A stretch of 64,000 bases of DNA, from NCBI GenBank assembly GCA_028984105.1, contig CM054821.1, positions 21,313,090 through 21,377,089 of the forward strand, given 5' to 3'. This stretch comes from Lavandula angustifolia (Eukaryota; Streptophyta; Magnoliopsida; Lamiales; Lamiaceae). Below are positions 33,176 through 45,277 of this stretch, one piece after another; positions within the stretch are counted from its first letter, which is position 1; each line of letters begins with the position of its first letter. Both the position numbers and the translations under genes were made by a program. Below the pieces are notes generated by a model. The model searched no databases, was not told the DNA's origin, and worked only from the letters and a program-made list of their open reading frames with translations.

Positions 33176-34370
33176 ATACATATATATACATGAATACTTG
33201 GTCAAAGTCTATGTGCTTCATTTAATTTTGGTTTCACTTTGTACAAGACCGAATGCAGGACTTTAACTAGAGAAAGAGAATATGTTACTACATAAAAATT
33301 ATGTCAATTATATCTTATTTTTTATTTTTTAAAGTTGAAGGATATCAGGAGTACTTCAACATGGTATATTAACTTTTCTTTTCATCATATACTATACCGT
33401 ATCAAAAAATTCGATATGAACAATTACATACCGTACTATTCAGTATATCGAATTTTTAATATAATACTGTGACGTATTTTCTGTATATCTTACCAATATT
33501 TGGTAATACTGTTATTTCACAATATACCAAACTACTAAAATATACCGAACTTCTATATTGTACTTTCAAGAACCATATACGATGCTTAAGGTAAGTTGTT
33601 TCATGCTAGAATTCAGTATTGTGGTATATACCAAATTTCAGGGTTTTCAAATATGTATCGATATACCTTAATATACGAAAATTAAAATTGTTACCTTTTC
33701 AAATCGTTTTAATGTTTTCAGTTTTTTTCGTCCTAATATTAGAGTCATATTTTTTTATTAAAAGCAAGTACATTTTAGTTTTTCTTAATGTACCCATACT
33801 ATTTGAAATAAACAATTGTGAGATTTTATAAATAATAGAGAAGAATGTTGTAATGTAGTTGCAATTTTGACGGACAAGTTGTAATAAGCGAGAAATATTC
33901 TAGATATGAATTATGATATTGGTATGAGAGGAGTACAAGCAAGAGAGAGAAAAAGGATATATCATTTTACATATCCAACAGCTAAAGTGGGGATTCTTCT
34001 CCACCCTTCACCTTGCCTACAATACCGACCAGATTCAACATTTAATGGAAAAAACAAGGAATTCAGCCAGTACCCAAGTAGTTATGTGTAGTGAAAAAAG
34101 AGTACTATATATTGCATGAAATGAAACTATAATTTCATTTTAAACTAAAATTCTAGATATAAATAGGTATATAGTTTACCAACTCAAATACTCAATAATA
34201 GATAAGTTGAAGTAACTAAAGATACAAATAAAAATTTAAGGTCCTACTTATTAAAATGAATAAAGTTTAAAAATAATACCGTTTATTTAGAAACAAAACA
34301 TTACTTTTAAAATGTAACTAGAATAAATCTACAATTCTACTTGGGCTTATCTCAAAACGTTACTATGTTT
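33176..34370. other. AT-rich intergenic region
   Basis: Many ATATACCG/GGTATAT-like short inverted motifs (33360-33660). No gene is supported. Confidence 0.4.
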
Positions 34371-34375
34371 GGTAG

Positions 34376-35990
34376 TGTTGGGTTATGAGTCAGTGATCAT
34401 TTAGATCATTGCTAAGGGGGTACTTTGAACTGTCATCAGTAGTTTATGTTCTTAGGACTTATTGCTGTATTTCGGTAATGGGGGAAATTGTAGTGATTTA
34501 TCGCTATAGAATTGAAGATCCCAAAACCTGTCATGTACCCATAGTGTGTTTTTCGGACTTGTTGATGTAATAGGCTAGACTGTTCTTATATTCGTTATCT
34601 GTTTTGTCTAAGTCCTGTAAGGGGTAGTTGTTGGTCTGAACTTCAGTAGGAAGTTAAATTCCAGAACCCCATGTCATCAGTTTGTAAGAGCTCGTGTCCT
34701 CCGGTCTCCAACTGATTGTTCTCAGTAGAAGATTCCCATCAGCTGACCTCCGTTGAAGACACAGTTTGGAGAGCTCAGTACCTTCAGAGTCACCAGCTGA
34801 CTGTTCTCAGTAGAAGACTTCCTTCAGCCGACTCAGATGAAGAAGTCAGTACGATCGATCCAGATCTACTGAATCTGACAAGAAACGACTACCCGACTAT
34901 TACTGTCATTCGAAAGTCAGTAGAGTATCATACGAGGATAAGTGAGAGTCAACTCAGACGAAGACTGATGTCTGACAAGTCTCACCTACCACAAACCTCG
35001 ACCAATGAGAAGCAAACTAAGCCTTACCTGCTCTGACACTAAAGTTGCTCTCATGTATAGAAACCAACTACTATGCGGCGCTACTTCGAAAGCTTATGGC
35101 CGTTTTCCTTGGAAGTTTGTGACACGTGGCATCATCTTCTCCAATGGACACATGCTTGGGTCACGACTATAAATAGAGAAGCATTTTCGAGCTCAACACA
35201 CGGGATGTCAAAGGGAATACACGCTCACATCATTTAAACTCTCTAGCGCATTCACGTCGATCCAGCAAAGAACTTGCATAGTTGAATATCTATAGTTCTT
35301 CTCGCTAGAGTTTCTTTGGTTCCCTCTTCTCTATCTAAGCTCAACTGTTACATCCATACCTTAGAACCTTCGAAAGAGTTCACTTTCTGTGAACCGTTCT
35401 TATTGTAAGAACTCCTTCATTGTTGGAGAAAATCCTCTCCCCTTCAAACTTCGGTTTGATTTGTAAAGTCGCTAAGGACTATAACTTAGAAGGGTCTATC
35501 TAGCACACAGATTCCTTGCTGAGGCTTGCTCAGATTAATCAACAAGAACTCCTGTTCAGCAGGACCGTGGACGTAGGATCTTGCGTATCCGAACCACGTT
35601 AAAAATTGCTTGTGTTATTTACTGTTTTATTGCATCGTTCTCAAACTGATTTTCTAACTCATAACTTGCATAAAATGTATTTAAAAGTGCACCAGCCAAA
35701 ACAAGTTTGGTTTGCGAAAACACGTTTTCAAAAAGAGACAAAGTCTATCGGGCCCCACACTTATCCGCACTAAACTCTCCGACTGAGATCTTAATACCGA
35801 CAAAAGTCAGTAGGATGGACTCAGTAGTTGAGACTCTCTGACCCGCGATCAGAAGGTTACTATTTGACACTGTTCATCAGTCACACTCTACAGCTCAACT
35901 GTCCTTCGCGTTTCAAGAAAAACTTGTACTCAGGTGTATTCACCTCCCCCCCCCCACCCTCTACACCTGACACTCGTCTCCGGACCAACA
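34376..35990 (+). mobile_element. Solo LTR of the Copia A/B family (1.6 kb)
   Basis: TGTTGGGTTATGAG...CGGACCAACA with a perfect 5-bp duplication GGTAG (34371-34375 and 35991-35995). There is no internal sequence, so it arose by LTR-LTR recombination. It carries G-box and TATA elements and two imperfect internal repeats (CTCAGTAGAAGA near 34720 and 34810). It keeps normal CAG/CTG, making it a good reference for the altered LTR of copy A. Confidence 0.93.
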
Positions 35991-35995
35991 GGTAG

Positions 35996-36253
35996 GGTCC
36001 GGATTTGATTCTTACAGACAATAATACTCATTATTATTTTTATCTTGTTGCCTTGTTGGGTTCTCCTGCACCAAGATAAATCACAAATTTAAAATCAAAA
36101 CTACTCTCATAGTCCACAAAAATACTACGCATATAAAAATAATTTGTCCTATTTATTTTTTGTGACCACGAAAGTTCACAACCGTTTTATTAAGTGCGTA
36201 TTGATTAAATTTGATCTTGTTTAATTATTCTCTCTGTGTTGCTTGGGGAGGGG
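35996..36253. other. Spacer between the solo LTR and Copia B
   Basis: 258 bp of AT-rich sequence with no feature. Together with 50399 onward it is the pre-insertion locus of copy B. Confidence 0.5.
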
Positions 36254-36258
36254 AGCTT

Positions 36259-37869
36259 TGTTGGTCCGGAGACGAGTATCAGGTGTAGAGGAGGGGGGGT
36301 GAAAACACCTGATTACAAGTTTTTCCTTAAACGCAAAGGACAGTTGAGCTGTAGAGTGCGACTGATGAACAATACCAGATAGTAACCTTCTGATCGCGGA
36401 TCAGAGTGGCTCAACTATTGAGTCTGTCCTACTGACTTTTATCAGTATTAGGATTTCAGTCGGAGAGTTTATTGCGGATAAGTGTAGGGCCCGAAAGACT
36501 TCGTCTTGATTTGAAAATGTGTTTTCGCAAACCAAATATGTTTTGGCTGGTGCACTTTTAAATACGTTTTATGCAAAGTATGAGTTTGTAAATCGATTTG
36601 AGAACAATGCAATAAAATAGTAAATAACACAAGCGATTTTTAACGTGATTCGGATACGCAAGATCCTACGTCCACGGTCCTGCTGAACAAGAGTTCTTGT
36701 TGATTAATCTGAGCAAGCCTCAAAGAAGGAATCATGCGCACGGATGCACTCTTCTAAGTTATAGTCCTTAGCGACTTTACAAATCAAACCGAAGTTTGAA
36801 GGGGAGGGGATTTTCTCCAACAATGAAGAAGTTCTTACAATAAGAACGATTCACAGAAAGTGAACTCCTTCGAAGGTTCTAAGCTATGGATGTAACAATT
36901 GAGCTTAGATAGAGAAGAGTGAATTAAAGGAACTCTAGAGAGAAAAACTGCAGATATTCTACTAAGCAAGTTCTTCGCTGGATCGTCGTGAATGCGCTAG
37001 AGAGTTTGAAAGCTTTGAGGGTGTATTCCCTTTGATATCCCGTGCGTTGAGCTCGGAAATGCTTCTCTATTTATAATCATGACCCCGACATTTGTCCGTT
37101 GGAGAAGACGATGCCACGTGTCACAAACATCCAAGGAAAATGGCCATAAGTTTCGAAGTAGCATCGCAGAGTGGTTAGTCACTGTTCATGAGAGCAGCTT
37201 TAGTATCAGGGCAGGTAAGGCTTATGTTGTTTTTCATTAGCTGAGGTTTGTGGTAGGTGAGACTTGTCAGACACCAGTCTTCATCTGAGTTGACTCTCAC
37301 TCATCCTCGTATGATACGCTGCTGACTTTCGAATGACAGAATAGTCTGGGCAAATGTTCTGTCTGGATACGGAGATCCGGAATGATCGTCTCGACTTCTT
37401 CATCTGAGTCGGCTGATGAAGGTCTTCTACTGAGAGCAGTCAACTGGAGACTCTGAAGGTACTGAGCTCTCATATTGTGTCTTCACTGGAGGTCAGCTGA
37501 TGGGAATCTTCTACTGATAACGGTCATCTGGAGACCTGAGGACACGAGCTCTTACAGACTGATAACATGGGGTTCTGGAATTTAACTTCCTACTGAAGTT
37601 CAGACCAACAAATACCCCTTATAGGACCTAGACAAAACAAATAACGAAAATAAGAACAGTCTAACCTATTACATCATCAAGTCCGAAAGACAACACACTA
37701 AGGGTACAAGACAGGTTTTGAGATCTTCAATTCTATAGCGATAAGTCACTATAATTTCCCCCATTACCGAAATAAGCAATAAGTCATTAATACATGAACT
37801 AGTGATGACAGTTCAAAGTACTCCCTTAGCAATTAATGATCTAAACAATCACTGACTCATAACCCAACA
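36259..37869 (-). repeat. 3' LTR of Copia B
   Basis: Plus-strand ends TGTTGGTCCGGAGACG and CATAACCCAACA. The polypurine tract (plus strand ATTTCCCCCT) adjoins at 37870. Confidence 0.93.
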
Positions 37870-38164
37870 ATTTCCCCCTAATTGATGATGCCAAAACCAC
37901 TAAGTACTAAACTACTGACCCAAGAGAATTCAGTAAAAATTGAGCAGTGGTAGCAGGGTTATCAGCAGATAAAAGATAGGCAAATCAGATGAAAGACAGG
38001 TTATGTGAGTGTGTGTCAGATCACTTTAGTGATCAGTGTGATAAACAAATAAAACACAGCCACAAGACAATGAGTAGTTGTCTGACCAAGCAAAAACTGA
38101 CATTATATATAGGGAAGAGATTACATCAGCTAATGCTATACATCAGAAGATAAAATAAACACTA

Positions 38165-41100
38165 CTAGCGTCTGAACTTCTTAATCTTCGCTTTGAAATC
38201 CGCAGACTTAGTAGCAAGAGCCTCCAATCCATAGGATTTGTAGATTCTTTCTCTAAGGCGCTGGATTGGGATGAGATATTCTGTCGTCATAAGATCCAGA
38301 TTGTTGCGACGAGCAGCAGTCTCTACTTCCTCTTCTATATCCTTCGTGCAAATGACGCATTGAGTTGTCACAGGAGGACTCAGCTGACGGTAGACAGGAG
38401 CAGTAAATGGCAGTTTTTCCTTGAATAATAGGAGTTTGATCTGCGCTCTAAAGTTCGCGTCGTATTGATATAGAAATTGATCAAAAAGTTCGACCGTCGA
38501 CACTTCAGAAGAATAGCATTTCCACACATAAAATGCTTTGATGAAGTCTATCTTCAGCTCCTCCCACTCTTCGTTCAGATTCCATGGAATCCATTTGTCT
38601 ACACGGCAGTGCGGAGTCTTCTTGAGATGAGGCTTTTGGGCACCATGCCAGAAGAACTTGGAAGTCTTGGGTATCTGTTTGCTGTGATCGAGGATTGGCT
38701 CTTTGGCAGCTTGTTCAGTGAGCTCAATAATCTTAGCCAGATCCTCTTGCCTCTTCTTCTCTCTCAATGTTGTAGCTCTCTTGTCCCTCGTCCTGAGGTT
38801 CAGCCCTTGCTGCACAGCATCCCACGTCGTTTTGTCCTCTGCCTCCTGCTCAGGTGTAAGTTTAGGAAGTTTCTTCATCCGCTGAGCAAGGGGCAATGTA
38901 TCCATCTCTGAGTCTTCAGTAGGCTCCGGATCAGCAGATTGCTGAGCTTTCTTCCGTTGAGCCATAATCAGTTTCGCCTGACTCTTGGACGTCCTAGACA
39001 TTGGGACTCTTTTCTTCTTTTTCTTCTTCTGAGCTTCTTCCTCCATTCTCAGCTCATAGTCAATCTGATCTTGAAGCTGCTGAGCCACTCTCTTATCATG
39101 TTCCTCATGCTCTTCTCGGGATTTGAATTTGGGCGTCGGGGAAGGAGGAGGAGTGCTTTCAGTGGCTTTCTTTTTCCCGGGCCTTTGAGTTGGCAGGGGC
39201 TCAACTTCTTGATCAACAAATTTGGCGATCTCTTCGATATGCTGCGCCTGAGCCGAGGATCCTTCACCCGATCCTCCGGCCTACGTGGGCAGCTGAGGTT
39301 CAGAGGGCTGCACCTCTGATGGAATTTGGACAGAAGGGATTTGGACTGAGGGAGTGGGGACTGAGCTCGTTCCAGCCTGTGCTGAACTTTCCCCCTTGAT
39401 TGTTTCCCTCCCAACTGACTCTGTCACCACCTGCTCAGCTCTTCCTTCCCCCTTTTTGGCATCATCTGCCGAGGACAAGAGAGTCTTGATGGCTGCTACC
39501 TCTCGTTGAAGTTTGTAAAGAGCAGATTTGATCGAGATTGAGGTGATGTTGAAATCCTCGACTGCATCACAGTAGTGGACCCATTCCTCCTCTTGATCCT
39601 TGCGGATTTGGCGGATTTGGGCCTCTACTTGATTTCGCTGTTTCAGAAGCGATGCATCGAGGGAGTCCGTCATCTCCTTCTGAATGAGCTTCAGGGCGGC
39701 CGCATGAGTTTCGATGGCAGTTTGGACACTGGAGGTGGCTAACCTGTTACGCTCATCCATAGTCTTTTGGACAGTGGCCAGGCTCGTAGACCGCTGCTCA
39801 AAGAACTTCTTCTGCTGGGCTTCGAGCAACTGCTGGCATTGGGCGGCCATGTCCACCTTCTGAGCTGCTAGCGCAGTCTCGACTATCTCCTGAATATTGG
39901 GATTTGGAGCGTCCGAGACTTTCTTGACTGCGCCAGTCAGTTCGTCAACCTTCTCCGTCTGAGCCTTCGTGTATTATGCCCACTTGAGATGGACATCTTT
40001 GGCTAGGAGACGATTCTTGTCTCCTTGCTTCCTTATTGCTCGGTTGACGGACTTAGAGGACATGCTACCTATCGATTTTATCTGATAGGAAGAGATACCG
40101 AACCTCTGCTCAGAGGCAGCGAGCTGTTGCTTCCTGGAAGATGATGCAACAGGGGCGGCACCTGATTCCGGAGGTGGAGGTGGTGAGTCGCCCTTCTCGC
40201 TGGGAGTCTTTCCCTCAGCAGAATCTCCCTTTTCTGCATCCTTGGGTGCCTGATCATGATTTTCATCGTCGTGATGAGAAGGCGGCGATGGGCTTCTGGC
40301 GTCCTGCGGTGAGGACCTGAGCTCTAGATGATAGAGCATTGTAGAGCGAAGATCCTTAAAGGAGGCTATGTCGGCGGGTTCCCCAAACCCTATCACCGAC
40401 TGAATACTCTGCTCCTCGGCCAGTAGGGACAGCGCAGAATGCTGCTGAATGAGATCAGCAAGTATAACCCAGTTGAGGAATCGCAGCAGCATCTGTGTCC
40501 TCGCCCTTATCGGTATGTCAACAAGGTCCTGATGCTGGGCAATCTCAGGAATTTGTTCAGCAACCTCTCCCGTTGCACGGAGACGGTTCAGCTGAAGTGT
40601 TGACGATTCTTCTGAGGAAACCTCAGTAGCAGGTTCATCAGCTTCTTCCTGCTGTGTCTTCTCAGTACTGACCCGCTGCACTTTGTCTTTCAGAGTGGCA
40701 CCCTCTATGCCAGTGTCAGCGTCCAACAGTTCTTCCTCCTGAGGGGGCGGAGGGGAAGTAGGCTTAGAAGCAGCTTTAGAAGCTCCAGGCTTGGACAACT
40801 TCTTCTTCTTCGGCTGATCGGCACGTGGAGGCAGATTAGTAGATGATCGTTTGAGCTCAGCTCCACGTCCGATAGATTTTTCGGCCGCTGATTTCGTCTT
40901 GAATTTTATCAGCTTGCGGCCGAAATATTTCATATCAGCAAATGAGGCATGATTCATCACGGAGTCCTCAATAATAATGGACACCTTCGTCCCGTACAAG
41001 AGCTTGCCCACACTAATTAGTCTTCTCTCTCCCGACTCTGTGGTCACAAACTTCTGAGCCTGAGCCTTGAGCTCAGACATGATGAACTTCGCCCAGTTCA

Positions 41101-41675
41101 CCTGGACTCCATCAATTATTGCCATCATGATTGAGTCGAGACTTAGATAGCTGATCGAAGGAACCAACGGCGCTCGTAAGAATATGCATGACGATGTAGG
41201 CGAGGCCCCGATACTCCGGAAGGAGTTGGTTCTTCGGTAGGGCGGACTTGAAAGAGATGTCGTCACGTCCGCAGAAGCGACGAACATAGTTGTTGAGCTC
41301 ATTCTCCTTATATCCGATGGGAGAAATCCCGCTGTCCAGAAGGTCGAAAGCGGACTTCATAGCCTCAAACACGCTGAGGTCGGCACGGCTTGCTTCCCAC
41401 TTCTGAGGGGCAACCTCCCTCATGTAACCGATGATGGTTACTTCTGCGTCTGTATCCTCCACGGACCGCATATTATAAAAGAACTCGACCACCTGCCGAG
41501 GCAGGTACGCCTTCGGGTGCTTCGTAAGGAGAAGCTTCAGTCCCGATACTTCAAGAGCGGAGAAGATTGGCTCCATGTACGGCAGCTCCGCTTGGTGAAA
41601 GACCATCGTGGGTTCAAACTGAACCCTGGAGAGGATGATCTCCTTGATGTTTGATGGGGTCGATACGGTCGCCAT
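38165..41675 (-). pseudogene. Extra 3' frame of Copia B (about 1,170 codons, interrupted)
   Basis: ATG at 41675-41673 (MATVSTPSNIKEIILSRVQF) is followed by the same N-terminal domain as copy A. A frameshift occurs near 41140. The next block (ending at 39974) holds the Pro/Lys linker SPPPPQEEELLDADTGIEGA and the conserved SSKSVNRAIRKQGDKNRLL. A stop at LKWA, then a coiled-coil block (39856-39281), another stop near 39282, and the C-terminal block (39088-38165, ending KKFRR). Copies A and B together show a single long protein with a globular head, flexible linker, coiled coil and basic tail. Function unknown. Confidence 0.75.
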
Positions 41676-41721
41676 TAAAACAGAAATCTGCAAAAAGTGT
41701 GTTAGCACTCGAAAATAGAGT
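41676..41721 (-). promoter_or_regulatory. Putative 3' splice site ahead of the extra frame (copy B)
   Basis: The minus strand reads GAGTGCTAAC, a T-rich tract, TTTTTGCAG, then 13 bases to the ATG. This is the arrangement seen in copy A at 13752-13795, although the intervening bases have diverged. Confidence 0.5.
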
Positions 41722-42317
41722 AAGTTAGATACGGGATTTCAGATAGATAAGAAATTTATCGTAATCGAAGAGCTTTAGAGAGAATTAGGTAAGTAACAGT
41801 ATGCAGCAGATAAGAATGATGATCGAAAGCTCTAACATGAGAAAATGGCGTAAAGTGTGTTTAGAGAGAAAAGGTACATATTTTATAAGATTTGAATGTC
41901 AAGGGTTTTTAGATCGGACAGTCAATATAAAATCTCGCTTTTCTAGGACGGTTCAGATTTGATTTTATAAAAGGAATGATTACTTAGCCGCCTCTAAACT
42001 AGACCAATGTAAGATATGCGCAGTTAGAGTAAGGTGAGAAGACATGCATTAAATGCGTTGCAGACAGCTTTAAAGGATAAGGCATTTTAAATGAAAACGG
42101 TTTCTACTGACTTAATCCTTAAAACTTTATGGCGGGAAATAAATGCAAGTCATGCCACTGAATGCAAACGACTGAGTTATTAAATGCGAGCATGCTTCTG
42201 AGAATATTTAAAGAATCTAATACGCAAACCTCTTCAACTGAACTTTTACGATCAGTTGTTTACCGAATCGATTCAGGAGAATCTTCGTGGTACTGTAGGT
42301 ACCGTGTTCCCCCTTAT

Positions 42318-42690
42318 TGTGTACTGTATGATTCTACCTACTGAATCAAGTACTGAGTCTGACTTCTGACCTGTCGTACTGAATTTTTCTTACTGATTTG
42401 AGTCAGTAGGATCCAGTAGACCTAGCTCGACTGATAGTTTTCTAAATTTGTTCTCAGCTAGCGGTTTGGTCAGTATGTCTGCCCTTTGCGTATTGTGTCG
42501 TATTGTGTACTGTATGATTCACCCTACTGAATCAAGTACTGAGTCTGACTTCTGACCTGTCATATTGAATTTTTCTTACTGATTTGAGTCAGTAGGATCC
42601 AGTAGACCTAGCTCGACTGATAGTTCTCTAAATTTGTTCTCAGCTAGCGGTTTGGTCAGTATGTCTGCCCTTTGCTTGTCAGTGTGGATT
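42318..42690. repeat. 186-bp tandem duplication in copy B
   Basis: GTACTGTATGATTC starts at 42321 and again at 42507, and the units are about 95% alike, through GGTCAGTATGTCTGCCCTTT. It lies at the RNase H end of pol and is absent from copy A. Confidence 0.85.
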
Positions 42691-42893
42691 TTCTCCATCC
42701 TGATATCCTTCTTCTCGACATGATCTCGGATGAAGTGGTGTCGAATATCCACGTGCTTGCACCCTGTCTAGAGAACTGGATTCTGAGTTATTACAATTGC
42801 ACTGGTGGAATCGCAGTAGATGGGCACTTCATCTTGAGTAATTCCATAATCACGCAGTTGTTGTCAAAGCCAAAGGATTTTGGCACAACAACT

Positions 42894-44241
42894 TCAAGCA
42901 GCCATATACTCAGCTTCAGTAGTGGACGTCGCCACTGAATGCTGTTTCTTTGAAAACCATGATATCAGCTTGCTTCCTAGGAACTGACACGTTCCAGAAG
43001 TTGACTTTCGATCTATCCTGCATCCTGCATAATCAGCATCAGAATAATCTGTTAGAATCAGATTATCATCAGCAGGATACCATAGCCCTGCGTCAGGTGT
43101 TCCCTTCAGGTATCGCAGAATCTTCTTTGCTGAGTCTAGATGACTTCGCTTGGGATTCGCCTGAAATCTTGCGCATACACCTACAGCATAAGTTATGTCA
43201 GGTCTGCTTGCTGTTAAATATAATAAAGAACCAATAATAGCTATATAATCAGTAGAGTTAACAGAAGCTCCCTCTTTGTCTAGATCGATTTTAAAATTCG
43301 TGTTCATGGGGATCTTGACTGGCTTGCTTAAGTCGCAACCGAATCTTTTCAGGAGGTCTCGAGTATATTTGGCTTGGTTGATGAATATTCCTTCAGTTGA
43401 TTGCTTCACTTGAAATCCAAGGAAGTAGTTCATCTCCCCCATCATGGACATCTCGAACTTCTCCTTCATCATTTTCTCGAATTGTTGACATATAGTCACG
43501 TTCCTGCATCCGAAAATGATGTCATCCACGTAGATCTGTACCAGTAGAATGTCATCGCCTGACTTAATGCTGAATAGAGTGCGATCTACTGTCCCCTTCT
43601 GAAAACCTTTCTGAAGAAGAAAGTCTGATAGGGTATCGTACCAAGCCCTGATGTCCCTGTTGAAAGCCGGGCGGTTGTTCCACATAGACTTCTTCCTTCA
43701 GCACGCCATTCAGAAATGCTGACTTAACATCCATTTGATATACTTTGAATCTTTGATGCGTTGCATAGGCTAGGAACAGACGAATGGCTTCCAATCTGGC
43801 GACTGGTGCGAACGTTTCGTCAAAGTCTATTCCCTCTGTTTGACAATATCCCTTGGCAACAAGTCGAGCCTTGTTTCTTACTATGACGTTGTTTTCGTCT
43901 CGCTTGTTCTTGAAGAGCCACTTAGTACCGATCACATGTTGATGTCTAGGTCTGTCAACAAGCTCCCAAACTTCGTTTCGGACAAACTGGTTCAGCTCCT
44001 CTTGCATGACAATGATCCAGTCAGCATCGTTGAGAGCATCCTCTATCGTATGAGGTTCTTTAGTAGACAAGAAGCAGGAGTAGAGAGCGCTTTCTCCTTG
44101 ACTGAGTCTGGATCTTGTCCTTACTGCTGCTGATGGATCTCCAATGATTAAATCAGAAGAGTGAGCGTCTAGCCACGAACGTCTGAGTTTGGTTTCTTCT
44201 TCTGAGATTACTTCTGTACAGTCAACAGGAGTGTTAGGCAT
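42894..44241 (-). pseudogene. pol: Copia B reverse transcriptase and RNase H
   Basis: Frames 44241-43564 and 43685-42894 carry NEVWELVDRPRHQHVIGTKW, FDETFAPVARLEAIRLFLAY, FLNGVLKEEVYVEQPPGF, then YVDD at 43532-43521, MNYFLGFQVKQ, SRPDITYAVGVCA and the RNase H segments SDADYAGC, SGTCQFLGSKLISWFSKKQH and TTEAEYMAA. About 17 codons around YRLRKALYGLKQ of copy A are missing near 43645, shifting the frame. RT thus lacks part of its palm and is unlikely to work. RNase H sequence continues upstream of 42894 in altered frames. Confidence 0.88.
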
Positions 44242-44318
44242 TTCAGTAGTGTTGTTCTGTGACTGAAGTAATTCAGTAAAAAGGTTAGGATCTACTGAGT
44301 TTCCAGGTTCAGGGGCAT

Positions 44319-45229
44319 TTAGCTCAGGAACATTAATCGTTTCTCAGTAGAGGTCTTAGTTACCACTAGGGCTTCCTTATCGACCATTGTTACCTGATGT
44401 TGATTCTGTTCAGCTGAATCAAGCAGGTCAGCTACAGTGCTTGCGGGATGGGTCTGGATTTCTTCTTCGTTTGACTCATCATCCCAACAATGCTGGATCT
44501 TCTCAGCTTTGTCGTTTAGTGTGAGATCCTGTAGCTTGCTGCTGACATCTTCAGGATTTGTCTTCTTAGCTTTCCTGTCCTCAGTAACAAACTCATCAAT
44601 AATAACATTAGGGCTTTCCTCCACGCAAAGGGTCCGGTAGTTAAAAACCCTGAAGGCTTTACTGACTCGAGAGTATGCTAAGAATACTCCTTGATCAGAT
44701 TTCTATCAGTGGAAGGTGACGGAATTGGTGGATTGCTTTTCTTTATCTGTTTTCCCTTCAAACACGCTTCACAATTTTTGTCTTTGATAAAAGCTTCATT
44801 GGGCAGTCCTCTGACTCTAGAGTTCTTGGCTAACTTGTTCATTGCCTTGAAATTCAGGTGATTGAGCCTCTTGTACCACAACCATCCTGTTAGCAACGTA
44901 GATGTCTTCTTCCGTGAACCTGATAACACTGTTTTCCCTGTAGATTTGTCACCAACATCATAGAAGCCAACGTCAAAGATAACTCTATTCAGATTATCAC
45001 AGAATTGACTGACAGAAAGGAGATTATGTTGAAGTCCTTCAACATATGTTACTCTTGGAACTGAAGCAGTCCCAATGTTCAGTGTTCCATATTCCCTTGT
45101 ATAGCCTTTAGAGTTGTCACCAAACTCAATTCTGGGACCATCTTCTTGCACATAATTGGTCAGCAGTCTCTTTTGATAAGTCATATGTCTCAAGCAGCCG
45201 CTGTCCACGATCCAAGGGTCCTTATACAC
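44319..45229 (-). pseudogene. pol: Copia B protease and integrase, catalytic core deleted
   Basis: The protease reads PWIVDSGCLRHMTYQ, with an intact D-S-G. The integrase zinc region follows (WYKRLNHLNFKAMNKLAKNS, CEACLKGKQIKK), where the first His of the HHCC motif is changed (WYK for WHK). At PSPSTD (about 44705) the sequence jumps to RNLIKEYS, which in copy A lies about 580 bp downstream. All three DDE residues are therefore absent. The downstream linker (44624-44319) is retained. Confidence 0.85.
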
Positions 45230-45277
45230 CTACAAAATAGAAACATTTTTAGGTACCCTTTGGTTCAGTTTGAGTCC

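Noticed and set aside
38477..39399. Plus-strand frames of 60-144 codons opposite the Copia B extra frame
   Set aside because: They are shadows of the conserved minus-strand coding sequence.
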